Source: Halodesulfurarchaeum sp. HSR-GB
GTDB lineage: Archaea > Halobacteriota > Halobacteria > Halobacteriales > Halobacteriaceae
DNA: 64,000 nucleotides
Assembly (NCBI RefSeq): GCF_031432215.1
Contig: NZ_JAVKGN010000001.1
Span: 1-64,000 of the forward strand
Direction: 5' to 3'
Shown: piece by piece, positions 25,978 to 33,934 of the stretch
Layout: each line of letters begins with the position of its first letter
How positions within the stretch are numbered: the stretch's first letter is position 1
Program-made: the position numbers and the translations under genes
Notes under the pieces: model-generated
Told to the model about the DNA's origin: nothing
Databases searched by the model: none
Seen by the model: only the letters and a program-made list of their open reading frames with translations

Positions 25978-26160
25978 CTACGCGAGTTTCTTGAGGTTCT
26001 GGAGATCGCGTTCTGTCCGCATGAACTCGGCCGTCCGGCGGGTCGCGTGACAGTTCGGACAGCTAAAGTTCGCTTCCGGAGCCGGGAGTTCGCTCGGCGT
26101 CGCTTCCCAGGCCTTCTGGCACTCCGGACAGACCAACTGGACGTAGGCCTCGTGTGGCAT
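25978..26160 (-). CDS. Small zinc-ribbon protein
   Basis: This 60-residue protein has two CPxC pairs (CPECQ and CPNCHAT) separated by ~18 residues, forming one zinc ribbon. It converges on aIF2-beta with a 6-nt gap. It belongs to the large set of uncharacterised haloarchaeal CPxCG micro-proteins. A nucleic-acid-binding role is plausible but not shown. Confidence 0.72.
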   Translation of the reverse strand: MPHEAYVQLVCPECQKAWEATPSELPAPEANFSCPNCHATRRTAEFMRTERDLQNLKKLA

Positions 26161-26200
26161 GCACCCACACAGTCGGGGGCCGGGGAGAAAAGCTTGCTGC

Positions 26201-26467
26201 CTAAATCCGGCCGACTTCTTCGACGGCGACCGATTCGACGCCCTCGACGGTCCGGAAGGCCTCCTCGACGGCCTCGGTCCCGCCAGCGTCGTCGGGGACG
26301 ATAACCGTGGGGTAGAGCGCGACGAGGCCGAAGGCGACTTCCTCCTGGTCCACGTCGTTGATCTTCGCGCCTTCCGGCAGCGAACTCTCCAGTCGCTCCG
26401 TAAGTACGTCCAGGTCCAGTTCCGGACTCTGGGGCATCACCTTGATGACGGCGGCGACTTTGCCCAT
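26201..26467 (-). CDS. ef1b: Translation elongation factor 1-beta (aEF1B)
   Basis: This 88-residue protein is the guanine-nucleotide exchange factor for aEF1A. It opens [18 protein letters not shown] and ends with a [22 protein letters not shown] helix-strand typical of the family. The ATG at 26465-26467 is one base after the stop of the zinc-finger gene upstream (TAACATG), so both are translated from one mRNA. The open frame extends further upstream only as a shadow of that gene. Confidence 0.94.
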   Translation of the reverse strand: MGKVAAVIKVMPQSPELDLDVLTERLESSLPEGAKINDVDQEEVAFGLVALYPTVIVPDDAGGTEAVEEAFRTVEGVESVAVEEVGRI

Positions 26468-26468
26468 G

Positions 26469-26642
26469 TTATGGCCCCCGGAAACCGCACTCGGGACACT
26501 CATAGAGGTTGCTCTGCTTGCGACAGGTGGCACACCGATAGATCTGGTGACCACACTCCGGACACTTGAAGGCCGCCGCGTTGGTCCCGGAGATGTTGAT
26601 CCCACAGGAGACACATCGGCGGGCCCGGTCGGTCTCACTCAT
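26469..26642 (-). CDS. HVO_2753-like zinc-finger micro-protein
   Basis: This 57-residue protein has four CxxC-type motifs (CVSCG, CPECG, CATC, CPECG), enough for two zinc fingers. It closely resembles the characterised Haloferax volcanii micro-protein HVO_2753, which I recall as a two-zinc-finger protein affecting biofilm and swarming. It is coupled to aEF1B by a TAACATG junction. The short length and clear Cys pattern make the assignment strong even though the molecular function is unknown. Confidence 0.85.
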   Translation of the reverse strand: MSETDRARRCVSCGINISGTNAAAFKCPECGHQIYRCATCRKQSNLYECPECGFRGP

Positions 26643-26741
26643 GATCGATACGTGTCTCTACCTGTCCCGTGCGGTTTAACCGTTGTCTTTCGACCGCCGC
26701 CCGACCGTCCCACTTAACCCGACTGCCCGGGAAGCACGCCC

Positions 26742-27572
26742 ATGGAAGAGGCGTGGTTCGCGGAACTGGACGACGACCCCGCGAGCGCCACACGGGCCAT
26801 TCGATCGGGAAGCGCGGAGACGCCCCGGGACTGGCCGGCGCTAGCAGTCGAATCGGGGTTCGCCCCGGACGAGTCGGGGTACTACGAATTGCTTCACGAG
26901 GCGACCGTCGCGGCCGCCCGCGAGGCGGTGAGTGAGCGGGAGCGGGCCGACGACCAGCAACTCGTGCACGCGGTCCGGGCGATGGACGACCTCACCGAAG
27001 TCAAAAACGAGCTCGCCGAACGGGCCGCGGAGTGGGCCGGCAGTCAGTTCGGTGAGTCCCGCGAGGGGCTTGACTACGTCCTCGAAGTCGCCGCGAGGGA
27101 CCCCGAAGGACCGGTCGAGGCGGAAGTCGTAGCGTTTGCCGAGTCGGTTCGAGATCTCGAACAGCGAGGACAGGCCCTTCGATCGTTCGTCGAGACACAG
27201 GCCCCCGCCGTGGCCCCGAACCTCTCGAACCTCGCCGAGCCGTTCCTGGCCGCCCGATTGATCGCCCTGGCCGGCGGCCTCGAAACACTCGCGAAAAAGC
27301 CAAGCGGCACCGTCCAGGTGCTCGGGGCCGAAGACGCCCTGTTCGCCCATCTCGAGGGCCACGCGCCATCGCCCAAACACGGGATCATCTTCACGCACGA
27401 GTACGTGCGCGGGACCCGTCCCGAAAAGCGGGGATCGGCGGCCCGGGCCCTGGCCGGGAAACTGTCGATCGCCGCTCGCATTGATCACTATCGCGGTGAA
27501 CTGCATCCGGAGCTGAGAGCAGATCTCGAGGAGCGAATCGCGACGATCCGCGCCGGAGGGGCTGCGCAATGA
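26742..27572 (+). CDS. Nop5/Nop56-family box C/D RNP protein
   Basis: This 276-residue scaffold protein of the box C/D sRNP holds fibrillarin and the guide RNA together for 2'-O-methylation of rRNA and tRNA. An acidic N-terminal domain and coiled-coil (~70-150) precede the Nop domain, with APNLSNLAEPFLAARLIALAGG and the signature GAEDALFAHLEGHAPSPKHGIIF. It is shorter than many archaeal Nop5 proteins because the N-terminal domain is reduced, as in other haloarchaea. It overlaps flpA by four bases. Confidence 0.93.
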   Translation: MEEAWFAELDDDPASATRAIRSGSAETPRDWPALAVESGFAPDESGYYELLHEATVAAAREAVSERERADDQQLVHAVRAMDDLTEVKNELAERAAEWAGSQFGESREGLDYVLEVAARDPEGPVEAEVVAFAESVRDLEQRGQALRSFVETQAPAVAPNLSNLAEPFLAARLIALAGGLETLAKKPSGTVQVLGAEDALFAHLEGHAPSPKHGIIFTHEYVRGTRPEKRGSAARALAGKLSIAARIDHYRGELHPELRADLEERIATIRAGGAAQ

Positions 27573-28213
27573 GTCTGCCAGCGGGCGTCGAACGCCGGGA
27601 ATTCGACGGCGAGATGGCACTCGCGACGCGGGGTGAGCCGGTCTACGGCGAGCCGACGGCGGACGGCTGGCGTCGCTGGGACCCCCACCGCTCGAAGCTC
27701 GGAGCGTTGCTCGAGTTGGGGCTCGACACCGGGTTCGAGGCTGGCGACGGGGTCCTCTACCTCGGCGCGGCGAGTGGCACGACAGTGAGCCACGTCGCTG
27801 ACGTGGCCGGGCCGACCTACGCCGTCGAGTTCGCACCCCGACCGGTCAGGGACCTCCTTTCAGTCTGTGAGAGCCGGCCAAATCTCTTCCCGCTGCTCGC
27901 GGACGCGCGGCAGCCAGCGTCCTACGGTCACGTGGTGGAGGCGAATCTGGATGTGATCGTCCAGGACGTCGCAACGACCGGCCAGGCTGCGGTCGCACTC
28001 GAAAACGCCCGCTTTCTCGCCCCGGACGGCCGGCTGCTGCTCTCGATCAAGGCCCGCAGCGAGGATGTCACCCGCGAGCCGAGTGCCGTGTTCGAGGAAT
28101 CGATCGAAACTCTCGAATCTGGCTATGAGGTACTCACGACTCGCGAACTCGACCCGTTCCACGAGGACCACCTGGGAGTGATCGCGACGCCACGAGCTCC
28201 CCCGGCTGAATAA
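27569..28213 (+). CDS. flpA: Fibrillarin-like rRNA/tRNA 2'-O-methyltransferase (FlpA)
   Basis: This 214-residue SAM-dependent methyltransferase works in the box C/D RNP with Nop5, its overlapping neighbour. YLGAASGTTVSHVADV forms the SAM-binding loop, VIVQDVATTGQA the catalytic strand, and LLSIKARSEDV follows. The KDKE-type catalytic residues appear conserved. Length is normal. Confidence 0.95.
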   Translation: MSLPAGVERREFDGEMALATRGEPVYGEPTADGWRRWDPHRSKLGALLELGLDTGFEAGDGVLYLGAASGTTVSHVADVAGPTYAVEFAPRPVRDLLSVCESRPNLFPLLADARQPASYGHVVEANLDVIVQDVATTGQAAVALENARFLAPDGRLLLSIKARSEDVTREPSAVFEESIETLESGYEVLTTRELDPFHEDHLGVIATPRAPPAE

Positions 28214-28258
28214 CCGACTTCAGGAACTATTTACGTCGACCACCCTTCGATTCCCGCG

Positions 28259-29341
28259 ATGGCGAACGGGTCCGGAACCGTCTTCGACGAGATGGGAACC
28301 CTCGGCGTCGAGGAGGAGTACTTCGTCGTCGACAGCGACGGCGTTCCAGTCGCGGGGTCGGACGAGTTGGTCTACGAGCACGACGCGCCGCCGCCGATCA
28401 CCGGCGACGTCGATCACGAACTCTTCAAGTTCGTGCTGGAGACCCGCACCCGGAAACTCGATGGTCCCGAGGCCGCGCCAGCGGCGGTCCGGACCGTTCG
28501 TGAAACCCTCCAGGAGTACGCGGCCGAACACGGCTTCCAGATCGCGGCGGCGGGGGTCCATCCCGCGGCCGACTGGCAACTCCACGAGCACGCCGAAAAA
28601 CCGCGGTATCGAGCCCAACTCGATCGGATTCAGTATCCACAACATCGCAACACGACTGCCGGGCTGCACGTCCACGTCGGTGTGGACGGCCCCGAGAAGG
28701 CTGTCTGGATCACCAACGAGATCCGGCGCTATCTCCCGATCTTCCTCGCGCTTTCGGCGAATTCGCCGTTCTGGAACGGCTTTGACACCGGACTCTGCTC
28801 GGCCCGGGCCAAGATCTTCGAGAACCTGCCGAACACCGGGATGCCGACGAACTTCGAGGACTTTGCGGCCTACGAGCGCTTCGAATCCCGGATGCTCGAG
28901 ACGGACTCGATTCGGGACTCGGGGGAACTCTGGTACGACGTCCGGCCCCACACCGGCATCGGGACAGTCGAGGTCCGGATCCCGGACGCCCAGGATCGCG
29001 TTGGCCACGTGGATGCCTTCGTCGAATACGCCCACGCACTCGTCCTGGACCTCGCGGCCCGATACGAGGACGGCGAGTCCTCACAGGCGTTGCGCTGGGA
29101 ACTCCTCGACGAGAACAAGTGGCGAGCCCTGCGATACGGCCAGGAGACGGACCTCATTCAGCCGGATGGATCGACGCTGTCTCTCGCCGAGATCGTCGAC
29201 CGGGAGGCCGACCGCCTCGGGATCGAGGGCATCAAACGCGTGTACGAAGCCGAAAGCGGGGCGACTCGCCAGCGGCGTATCCTGGAGGAGTCAGGCCCCG
29301 AAGCGCTTCGCGAGGCGCTCCTCATCGAGCCGAGGGTTTAA
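28259..29341 (+). CDS. gshA: Glutamate-cysteine ligase (GCS2 family)
   Basis: This 360-residue GCS2-family enzyme makes gamma-glutamylcysteine, the main low-molecular-weight thiol of haloarchaea. [13 protein letters not shown] is the N-terminal signature, [11 protein letters not shown] gives active-site His residues, and [15 protein letters not shown] is a conserved core block. No glutathione synthetase is nearby, as expected. The upstream GAACTATTTACG at ~28224-28235 could be the TATA region; the ATG is at 28259. Confidence 0.92.
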   Translation: MANGSGTVFDEMGTLGVEEEYFVVDSDGVPVAGSDELVYEHDAPPPITGDVDHELFKFVLETRTRKLDGPEAAPAAVRTVRETLQEYAAEHGFQIAAAGVHPAADWQLHEHAEKPRYRAQLDRIQYPQHRNTTAGLHVHVGVDGPEKAVWITNEIRRYLPIFLALSANSPFWNGFDTGLCSARAKIFENLPNTGMPTNFEDFAAYERFESRMLETDSIRDSGELWYDVRPHTGIGTVEVRIPDAQDRVGHVDAFVEYAHALVLDLAARYEDGESSQALRWELLDENKWRALRYGQETDLIQPDGSTLSLAEIVDREADRLGIEGIKRVYEAESGATRQRRILEESGPEALREALLIEPRV

Positions 29342-29357
29342 ACGGCCTCGTCACTTG

Positions 29358-29376
29358 TGTCCTCGTAGAGAGGACA
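29358..29376. promoter_or_regulatory. Inverted repeat overlapping the start codon of the winged-helix gene
   Basis: TGTCCTC (29358-29364) and GAGGACA (29370-29376) are exact reverse complements around five bases. The second arm ends with the A of the ATG. This is a candidate operator for autoregulation, or an RNA hairpin over the start codon. Confidence 0.4.
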
Positions 29377-29981
29377 TGACAGACGAAGACACAGAAGACA
29401 CCACGGAAGCGGAGTCCACGGACGTGGCGGGCGAGCCGGTCGAAGTGAAGACTGGAGATGACATAGGGGAGACTGGAGAAGACAGAGAAGAGACTGGAGA
29501 GGGCGAAGACGAGACCGAAGAGCCCACGACGGGCCGGGGCGCACGGGAGCGCCTGGAGGAAAGCGCCGACCGGGCGGTCGACGAACTCGACACCAAGGTC
29601 ATCGACATCCTCTCCTGGGTCCTCGACACCGAGACCCGGGGCCGGATCTACGTCTACCTGCGACAGCACCCCTGGAGCACCAGCGAGGAGGTCGCCGAAG
29701 GAACTGGCCTGTACCCGAGTACGGTGCGGGAGGCGCTGGCCGAACTCGCCGAGGAGGACATCGTCGAGCGACAGAAGCGCGAGAGCGAGGGGGCCGGGAA
29801 CAACCCCTACGAGTACAAGTCCATCGCGCCCAGCGACCTCGTGGGCTCGGTCGTCGGCCGCGTGCAGGAGGAGCTGAACACCATCTTCAACATGGATCAG
29901 GTGCTCGATTCGGAGGAAACTGAAACCACCGAGCCGGTGCAGATCGAGGTGCACGACGAGTCCGACGAAGACGAGGACTGA
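29376..29981 (+). CDS. Winged helix-turn-helix protein with acidic N-terminus
   Basis: This 201-residue protein has a ~60-residue acidic, Thr/Glu-rich low-complexity N-terminus. A winged HTH follows (residues ~75-150: DILSWVLDTETRGRIYVYLRQHPWSTSEEVAE, STVREALAELAEEDIVERQK) and then a short C-terminal helix. The HTH resembles TrmB/MarR-type domains. The target genes are unknown. An inverted repeat overlapping its start codon would suit autoregulation. It lies 35 nt after the glutamate-cysteine ligase gene. Confidence 0.82.
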   Translation: MTDEDTEDTTEAESTDVAGEPVEVKTGDDIGETGEDREETGEGEDETEEPTTGRGARERLEESADRAVDELDTKVIDILSWVLDTETRGRIYVYLRQHPWSTSEEVAEGTGLYPSTVREALAELAEEDIVERQKRESEGAGNNPYEYKSIAPSDLVGSVVGRVQEELNTIFNMDQVLDSEETETTEPVQIEVHDESDEDED

Positions 29982-30025
29982 GCCGAAACCCAACCTCTAA
30001 ACGCGCGGGCACCCTCCGGCGGAGT

Positions 30026-30517
30026 ATGGACGTGGCGCTGGGGGGAACGTTCGATCCCATCCACGACGGGCACCGTCGCCTTTTTCGTCGCGGATTCGAA
30101 CTCGGTGACCTGACTGTCGGCTTGACCAGCGACGACCTGGCCCCCGAGACGCGTCACGAACCCCGATACGTGCGACCCTTCGAGGAGCGGCAGGCGAAAC
30201 TGCGTGAGGAACTGGCCGAGATGGCCGCCACCTACGATCGGGACTTTGCAGTTCGAAAGCTTACCGAACCCACGGGCATCGCCGTCGAGCCGCCGTTCGA
30301 GGCCCTGGTCGTCACGCCGGAGACCCAGGCCGGTGGCGAGCGCATCAACCGTATTCGACGGGAGCGCGGGCTCGACCCCCTGGAGATCGTCGTGGTCGAG
30401 CGGCTCCTGGCGGACGACGGGGAGATCATTTCGAGCACGCGGATCGTCCGCGGTGAAATCGACGAGCACGGCCACGTCACGGAGGGGCCGGAGAACGAGC
30501 GCTCGGCGGTCCGCTGA
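30026..30517 (+). CDS. coaD: Archaeal phosphopantetheine adenylyltransferase (CoaD)
   Basis: This 163-residue nucleotidyltransferase makes dephospho-CoA from 4'-phosphopantetheine and ATP. The HxGH-type signature GGTFDPIHDGHRRL is at residues 6-19, and ISSTRI forms the second ATP motif near residue 140. It is the archaeal/eukaryotic type rather than bacterial CoaD. PanB, an earlier pantothenate step, is encoded at 38827 in this window. It converges on the TFIIB-like gene without a gap. Confidence 0.93.
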   Translation: MDVALGGTFDPIHDGHRRLFRRGFELGDLTVGLTSDDLAPETRHEPRYVRPFEERQAKLREELAEMAATYDRDFAVRKLTEPTGIAVEPPFEALVVTPETQAGGERINRIRRERGLDPLEIVVVERLLADDGEIISSTRIVRGEIDEHGHVTEGPENERSAVR

Positions 30518-30826
30518 TCACCAGGACGGCGGCTCGAAGCCCGCGTCCCGTAACAACTCCCGCCACTGTTGCTGAATCGTAAGCCGAGAGACGTCCCCGG
30601 CTTCAGCGACGACCGTCTGGGAGCGTTGATCGCCAGCGATGAGCGAGCCGGCATAGAGGCTCGCGGCGCGAAGCCCGGGTTTGGAGCGGTCTGGAGCCGG
30701 GAGCTGGGAGAGGTAGAGTTCGCGGGCGGCCGATCGGGCCTGGGAGTCGAGTTCGAGTCGGTCTGCGACCTGCTCCAGGGCCGCGAGGTTGGCTTCTTCG
30801 GCTCGTTCCGTGCCGGCCCGGTACAT
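30518..30826 (-). CDS. Single-domain TFIIB-like (cyclin fold) protein
   Basis: This 102-residue protein resembles one cyclin repeat of TFB: DRSKPGLRAASLYAGSLIAGDQRSQTVVAEAGDVSRLTIQQQWRELL. It lacks the zinc ribbon and B-finger and the second cyclin repeat, so it is not a general factor itself. Haloarchaea encode similar short TFIIB-family proteins of unknown function. The only in-frame ATG giving the full repeat is 30824-30826. It could compete for TBP or DNA, or regulate TFB use, but that is inference. Confidence 0.75.
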   Translation of the reverse strand: MYRAGTERAEEANLAALEQVADRLELDSQARSAARELYLSQLPAPDRSKPGLRAASLYAGSLIAGDQRSQTVVAEAGDVSRLTIQQQWRELLRDAGFEPPSW

Positions 30827-30915
30827 GAAAGACTGCAGTCGGGGCAGGGAGTTAACGGTGTTGCCAGGTGACTCGTGAGTCTTATTGTGAGCGGGGTCGA
30901 AAGTCGGCTGCAGAG

Positions 30916-30997
30916 CGCGGGTAGCCAAGTGGTCAACGGCGCAGCGCTTAGGACGCTGTGGGGTAGCCCTCCGCAGGTTCGAATCCTGTCCCGCGCA
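30916..30997 (+). tRNA. tRNA-Leu (anticodon UAG)
   Basis: This is an 82-nt class II tRNA. The acceptor arms GCGCGGG and CCCGCGC pair, with discriminator A at 30997. Anticodon stem CAGCG/CGCTG closes loop CTTAGGA, giving TAG. A long variable arm (TGGGGTAGCCCTCC region) identifies leucine. The T-arm is CAGG-TTCGAAT-CCTG. CCA is not encoded and there is no intron. Its 3' end is duplicated 150 nt downstream within an unusual tail. Confidence 0.94.
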
Positions 30998-31056
30998 GTG
31001 CGAGGTCGAACGAAGTGAGACCTCGGGTGGCGAACGGGGAGGAACGACCCGTGAGC
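30976..31056 (+). repeat. 81-bp direct repeat, copy 1 (tRNA-Leu 3' end plus tail)
   Basis: The first copy covers the last 22 bases of tRNA-Leu (T-arm 3' part and acceptor) and 59 bases beyond it. The second copy, identical as far as I can read, begins exactly 150 bases later at 31126. The post-tRNA part holds an inverted repeat (CGAGGTC at 31001-31007 with GACCTCG at 31019-31025). Confidence 0.85.
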
Positions 31057-31090
31057 AGTGAGCGAGCGTAGCGAGCGAACGAGCAGGCAC

Positions 31091-31136
31091 GGATTCGAAG
31101 CAGGGAGGAGCTTTGCTCCGACCGTGGTTCGAATCC
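31091..31136 (+). repeat. Nested hairpin with T-arm arms behind tRNA-Leu
   Basis: GGATTCGAA (31091-31099) is the exact reverse complement of TTCGAATCC (31128-31136), which is itself the duplicated T-loop sequence. A GGAGC-TTT-GCTCC hairpin (31107-31119) sits inside. The layout parallels the element behind tRNA-Glu at 20-78. Confidence 0.7.
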
Positions 31137-31206
31137 TGTCCCGCGCAGTGCGAGGTCGAACGAAGTGAGACCTCGGGTGGCGAACGGGGAGGAACGACCC
31201 GTGAGC
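31126..31206 (+). repeat. 81-bp direct repeat, copy 2 (tRNA-Leu 3' end plus tail)
   Basis: This copy matches 30976-31056. It contains only the 3' end of a tRNA (from GGTTCGAATCC to the acceptor strand), with no 5' half, so it is not a second functional tRNA gene. Duplicated tRNA ends are typical of attachment sites, but only 69 bp separate the copies. Confidence 0.85.
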
Positions 31207-31209
31207 CCA

Positions 31210-31260
31210 CTTTTTCCGAGAGGTTGCGTAGCAGCCGCTCGCAAAAACTTGGGGAAAAAG
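31210..31260. repeat. Inverted repeat (possible terminator or processing hairpin)
   Basis: CTTTTTCC (31210-31217) pairs with GGAAAAAG (31253-31260), and TTGCG/CGCAA arms are nested inside. It closes the tRNA-Leu tail. The remainder up to 31366 (about 105 bp) holds no gene I can see, only the promoter region of the P-type ATPase. Confidence 0.45.
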
Positions 31261-31366
31261 ACCGCTAGCAGTCGTGGAGATTCGTGCTTGGAGTGCCACC
31301 CCAACCCAAAAACCGACGGTGCTGTTATCGTGACGGGAGTCCAACAGGCCAGGCGAACGCGAGCCT

Positions 31367-33934
31367 ATGGCCTGGCACGACCGGCCCGTCGCGGCGGTGT
31401 TCGAGACACTGGATAGCGACGCCAGCGGCCTGACGGACACGGAAGCCAGGGCGCGACTCGAATCCGGCGGGCCGAACGAGATCGAGAGCGAGGGGGGCCG
31501 AACCCCGCTCGCGGTCTTCGTCTCGCAGTTCACGAGCGGGCTGATTCTCGTGCTGATCGGGGCCGCGATCCTCTCGGCGGCGATCGGCCACCTCGTCGAT
31601 GCCGTCCTCATCGCCGTGATCCTGCTGGCAAACGGCCTCTTCGGGTTCGTCCAGGAGTACCGCGCCGAGCGGAGCCTCCAGGCCCTCGCCGAGATGGCCA
31701 CCCCGGAAGCGACGGTGATCCGGAACGGCGAGCGAGTGGAACGCAGCCAGCGGGCAGTCGTCCCGGGGGACGTGATCGTCCTGGAGGGCGGGGACGCAAT
31801 CCCGGCCGACGCTCGCGTGCTTGAGACCGCGAGCCTGGAAGTCGACGAGGCGCCGCTGACCGGCGAGAGTGTCCCCGTCGAGAAACAGAGCGGGAAACTG
31901 GCGGCAGCAACCCCGGTCGCGGAGCGGACAAACATGGTCTTCCGCGGGACAATGGTTACCCGCGGGCGGGGTCGAGCCGTCGTGGTCGAGACCGGGATGG
32001 CCACCGAGGTGGGGGCCATCGCGGACGAACTGGCCACCGCCCGGGAGCGCCAGACGCCGCTCCAGCGCGACCTCGACCGACTGGGGAAGCGGATCGGCCT
32101 GGGCGTGCTCGCACTCTCCGCGCTCGTCGTCCCGCTTTTGGTCTGGCGGGGAACGGCGCTCGTGGACGCCGCCCTGGCTGCCGTCTCCCTGGCCGTCGCC
32201 GCAATTCCGGAGGGACTGCCAGCCGTGGTCACCTTGACCCTCGCGCTTGGCGTCAGGCGGATGGCCGACGCGAACGCGCTGGTGCGAACCCTCCCGGCTG
32301 TGGAGTCCCTCGGTTCGGTCGACGTGGTCTGTACGGACAAGACGGGGACCCTGACCGAGGGGCGGATGCACGTCGATCGGTTCTGGGTCTACGACGAGAG
32401 CCACGAGCAGTTCGACGGCACCAGGCAAATAGAGACGCTGCTCACCATCGGCGCGCTCTGTAACGACGCCGATGAGGACCGGGGCGAACCCACGGAAAAG
32501 GCCCTCTACGAGGCGGCCCTCGAAGCGGGAATCGACGTGGCGGCACTGCGAGCGCGGCGACCGCGGACGGACGAGATTCCGTTCTCGGCGGATCGCAAAC
32601 GCATGACGACGATCCACGAGGACCGGGTCCGGATGAAAGGAGCCCCCACCGTGGTTCTGGAGCGCTCGAACCGAATCCTGACCGCCGACGGCGTGAAACC
32701 CCTTGACCGAGAGACACGGGACCGGATCGAAGCACAGGTCGCGGCCTTCGCCGACGACGCACTCCGGGTCCTGGGCTTTGCGTACAAAGAAGCGGGGGCG
32801 GGGGACCCCGAGTCGGACCTGGTGTTCGTCGGGCTACAGGGGCTGATCGACCCACCCCGCCCGGAGGTCGAGGCCGCCATCGCAGAGACTCGGCGTGCCG
32901 GCATCGCAGTCAAGATGATCACGGGGGACAACCGGCGCACGGCGAGGGCAATCGGGCGGGCGGTCGGCATCGAGTCCGCCGTCCTCACCGGCCCGGAGAT
33001 CGACACGATGGACGAGAAGACCCTCGCCGAGCAGGTCGCGGAAGTGGATATCTTCGCGCGCACGACCCCAACCCACAAGGTCCGGATCCTGCAGGCCTTG
33101 CAGAACAACGGCCGAACCGTCGCGATGACGGGCGATGGGGTGAACGACGCGCCCGCGCTGAAGAACGCCGACGTGGGCATCGCGATGGGCATCAGAGGCA
33201 CCGACGTCGCCAAGCAAGCCAGTGACATCACGCTCCTGGACGACAACTACGCGACAATCGAGGGAGCCATCCAGCGCGGGCGGGCGGTCTTCGACAACAT
33301 CTGGAAGTTCGTGGGCTATCTCCTCTCGGCGAACCTCGCGGAGGTGCTCCTGGTCCTGATCGCCTCGCTCTGGGGCTATCTCGTCCTCCCGGCGGTGCAG
33401 TTGCTCTGGATCAACCTGCTCACCGACGGCCTTCCGGCACTCGCGATCGGGGCAGACCCGGAGGCCTCGGACGTGATGAAACGCGGCCCGCGCACGGAGA
33501 GCGGCGTCATCGACCGGCCGATGCTGACGCTCATCGGGGGCTTCGGCGGAACGGCGACGGTCGTGCTGCTCGGCGTGCTGGTACTCACCCTCGATGGCGC
33601 TCCAGCGGTGACGTCCTACGCGATGACGATGGTGTTCACCGGCTTCGTCGTCTTCGAAATCGCGAAGCTGTATCTCGTCCGGTTCACCCGCGGGACGAGC
33701 CCGCTCTCGAATCCCTGGCTCTCGGCTGCGGTCCTCCTCTCCATCCTGCTACAGCTAGCCGTCCTGTACACCCCGCTGAACCGGTACTTCGGCACGATTC
33801 CGTTGAGCCTGAGCGACTGGGGCATTTTACTCGGCGCGCTAGGCCTGGCGATGCCTGCCTTCCTCACCGTCGCATGGGTAGTGCGGCGCTCCGTCACGGC
33901 CCAGTGGGAGCGAGATCGGACAGAGGGACCGTAA
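31367..33934 (+). CDS. P-type (P2A, Ca2+-ATPase-like) cation pump
   Basis: This 855-residue P-type ATPase is complete: actuator motif TGES, phosphorylation site DKTGTLT with D324, and the hinge TGDGVNDAPALKNADVG. IPEGLP in M4 and LLWINLLTDGLPALAIG in M6 are characteristic of P2A calcium pumps. N-terminal residues resemble the cation-ATPase N domain. It should export Ca2+ (possibly Mn2+) across the cytoplasmic membrane. The next gene, an exchanger of the CaCA family, overlaps by one base, supporting a calcium role for the pair. Confidence 0.9.
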   Translation: MAWHDRPVAAVFETLDSDASGLTDTEARARLESGGPNEIESEGGRTPLAVFVSQFTSGLILVLIGAAILSAAIGHLVDAVLIAVILLANGLFGFVQEYRAERSLQALAEMATPEATVIRNGERVERSQRAVVPGDVIVLEGGDAIPADARVLETASLEVDEAPLTGESVPVEKQSGKLAAATPVAERTNMVFRGTMVTRGRGRAVVVETGMATEVGAIADELATARERQTPLQRDLDRLGKRIGLGVLALSALVVPLLVWRGTALVDAALAAVSLAVAAIPEGLPAVVTLTLALGVRRMADANALVRTLPAVESLGSVDVVCTDKTGTLTEGRMHVDRFWVYDESHEQFDGTRQIETLLTIGALCNDADEDRGEPTEKALYEAALEAGIDVAALRARRPRTDEIPFSADRKRMTTIHEDRVRMKGAPTVVLERSNRILTADGVKPLDRETRDRIEAQVAAFADDALRVLGFAYKEAGAGDPESDLVFVGLQGLIDPPRPEVEAAIAETRRAGIAVKMITGDNRRTARAIGRAVGIESAVLTGPEIDTMDEKTLAEQVAEVDIFARTTPTHKVRILQALQNNGRTVAMTGDGVNDAPALKNADVGIAMGIRGTDVAKQASDITLLDDNYATIEGAIQRGRAVFDNIWKFVGYLLSANLAEVLLVLIASLWGYLVLPAVQLLWINLLTDGLPALAIGADPEASDVMKRGPRTESGVIDRPMLTLIGGFGGTATVVLLGVLVLTLDGAPAVTSYAMTMVFTGFVVFEIAKLYLVRFTRGTSPLSNPWLSAAVLLSILLQLAVLYTPLNRYFGTIPLSLSDWGILLGALGLAMPAFLTVAWVVRRSVTAQWERDRTEGP

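Noticed and set aside
31126-31206. Second tRNA-Leu gene
   Set aside because: Only the T-arm and acceptor 3' half are present; there is no 5' acceptor, D-arm or anticodon arm.
30976-31206. Integrated mobile element bounded by tRNA-derived repeats
   Set aside because: The copies are only 69 bp apart, with no integrase or cargo between them.
30232-32340. Long minus-strand frame (~700 codons) across tRNA-Leu and the P-type ATPase
   Set aside because: It passes through a tRNA gene and repeats, and is antisense to a complete P-type ATPase and CoaD. It is Ser/Arg-rich with no domains.
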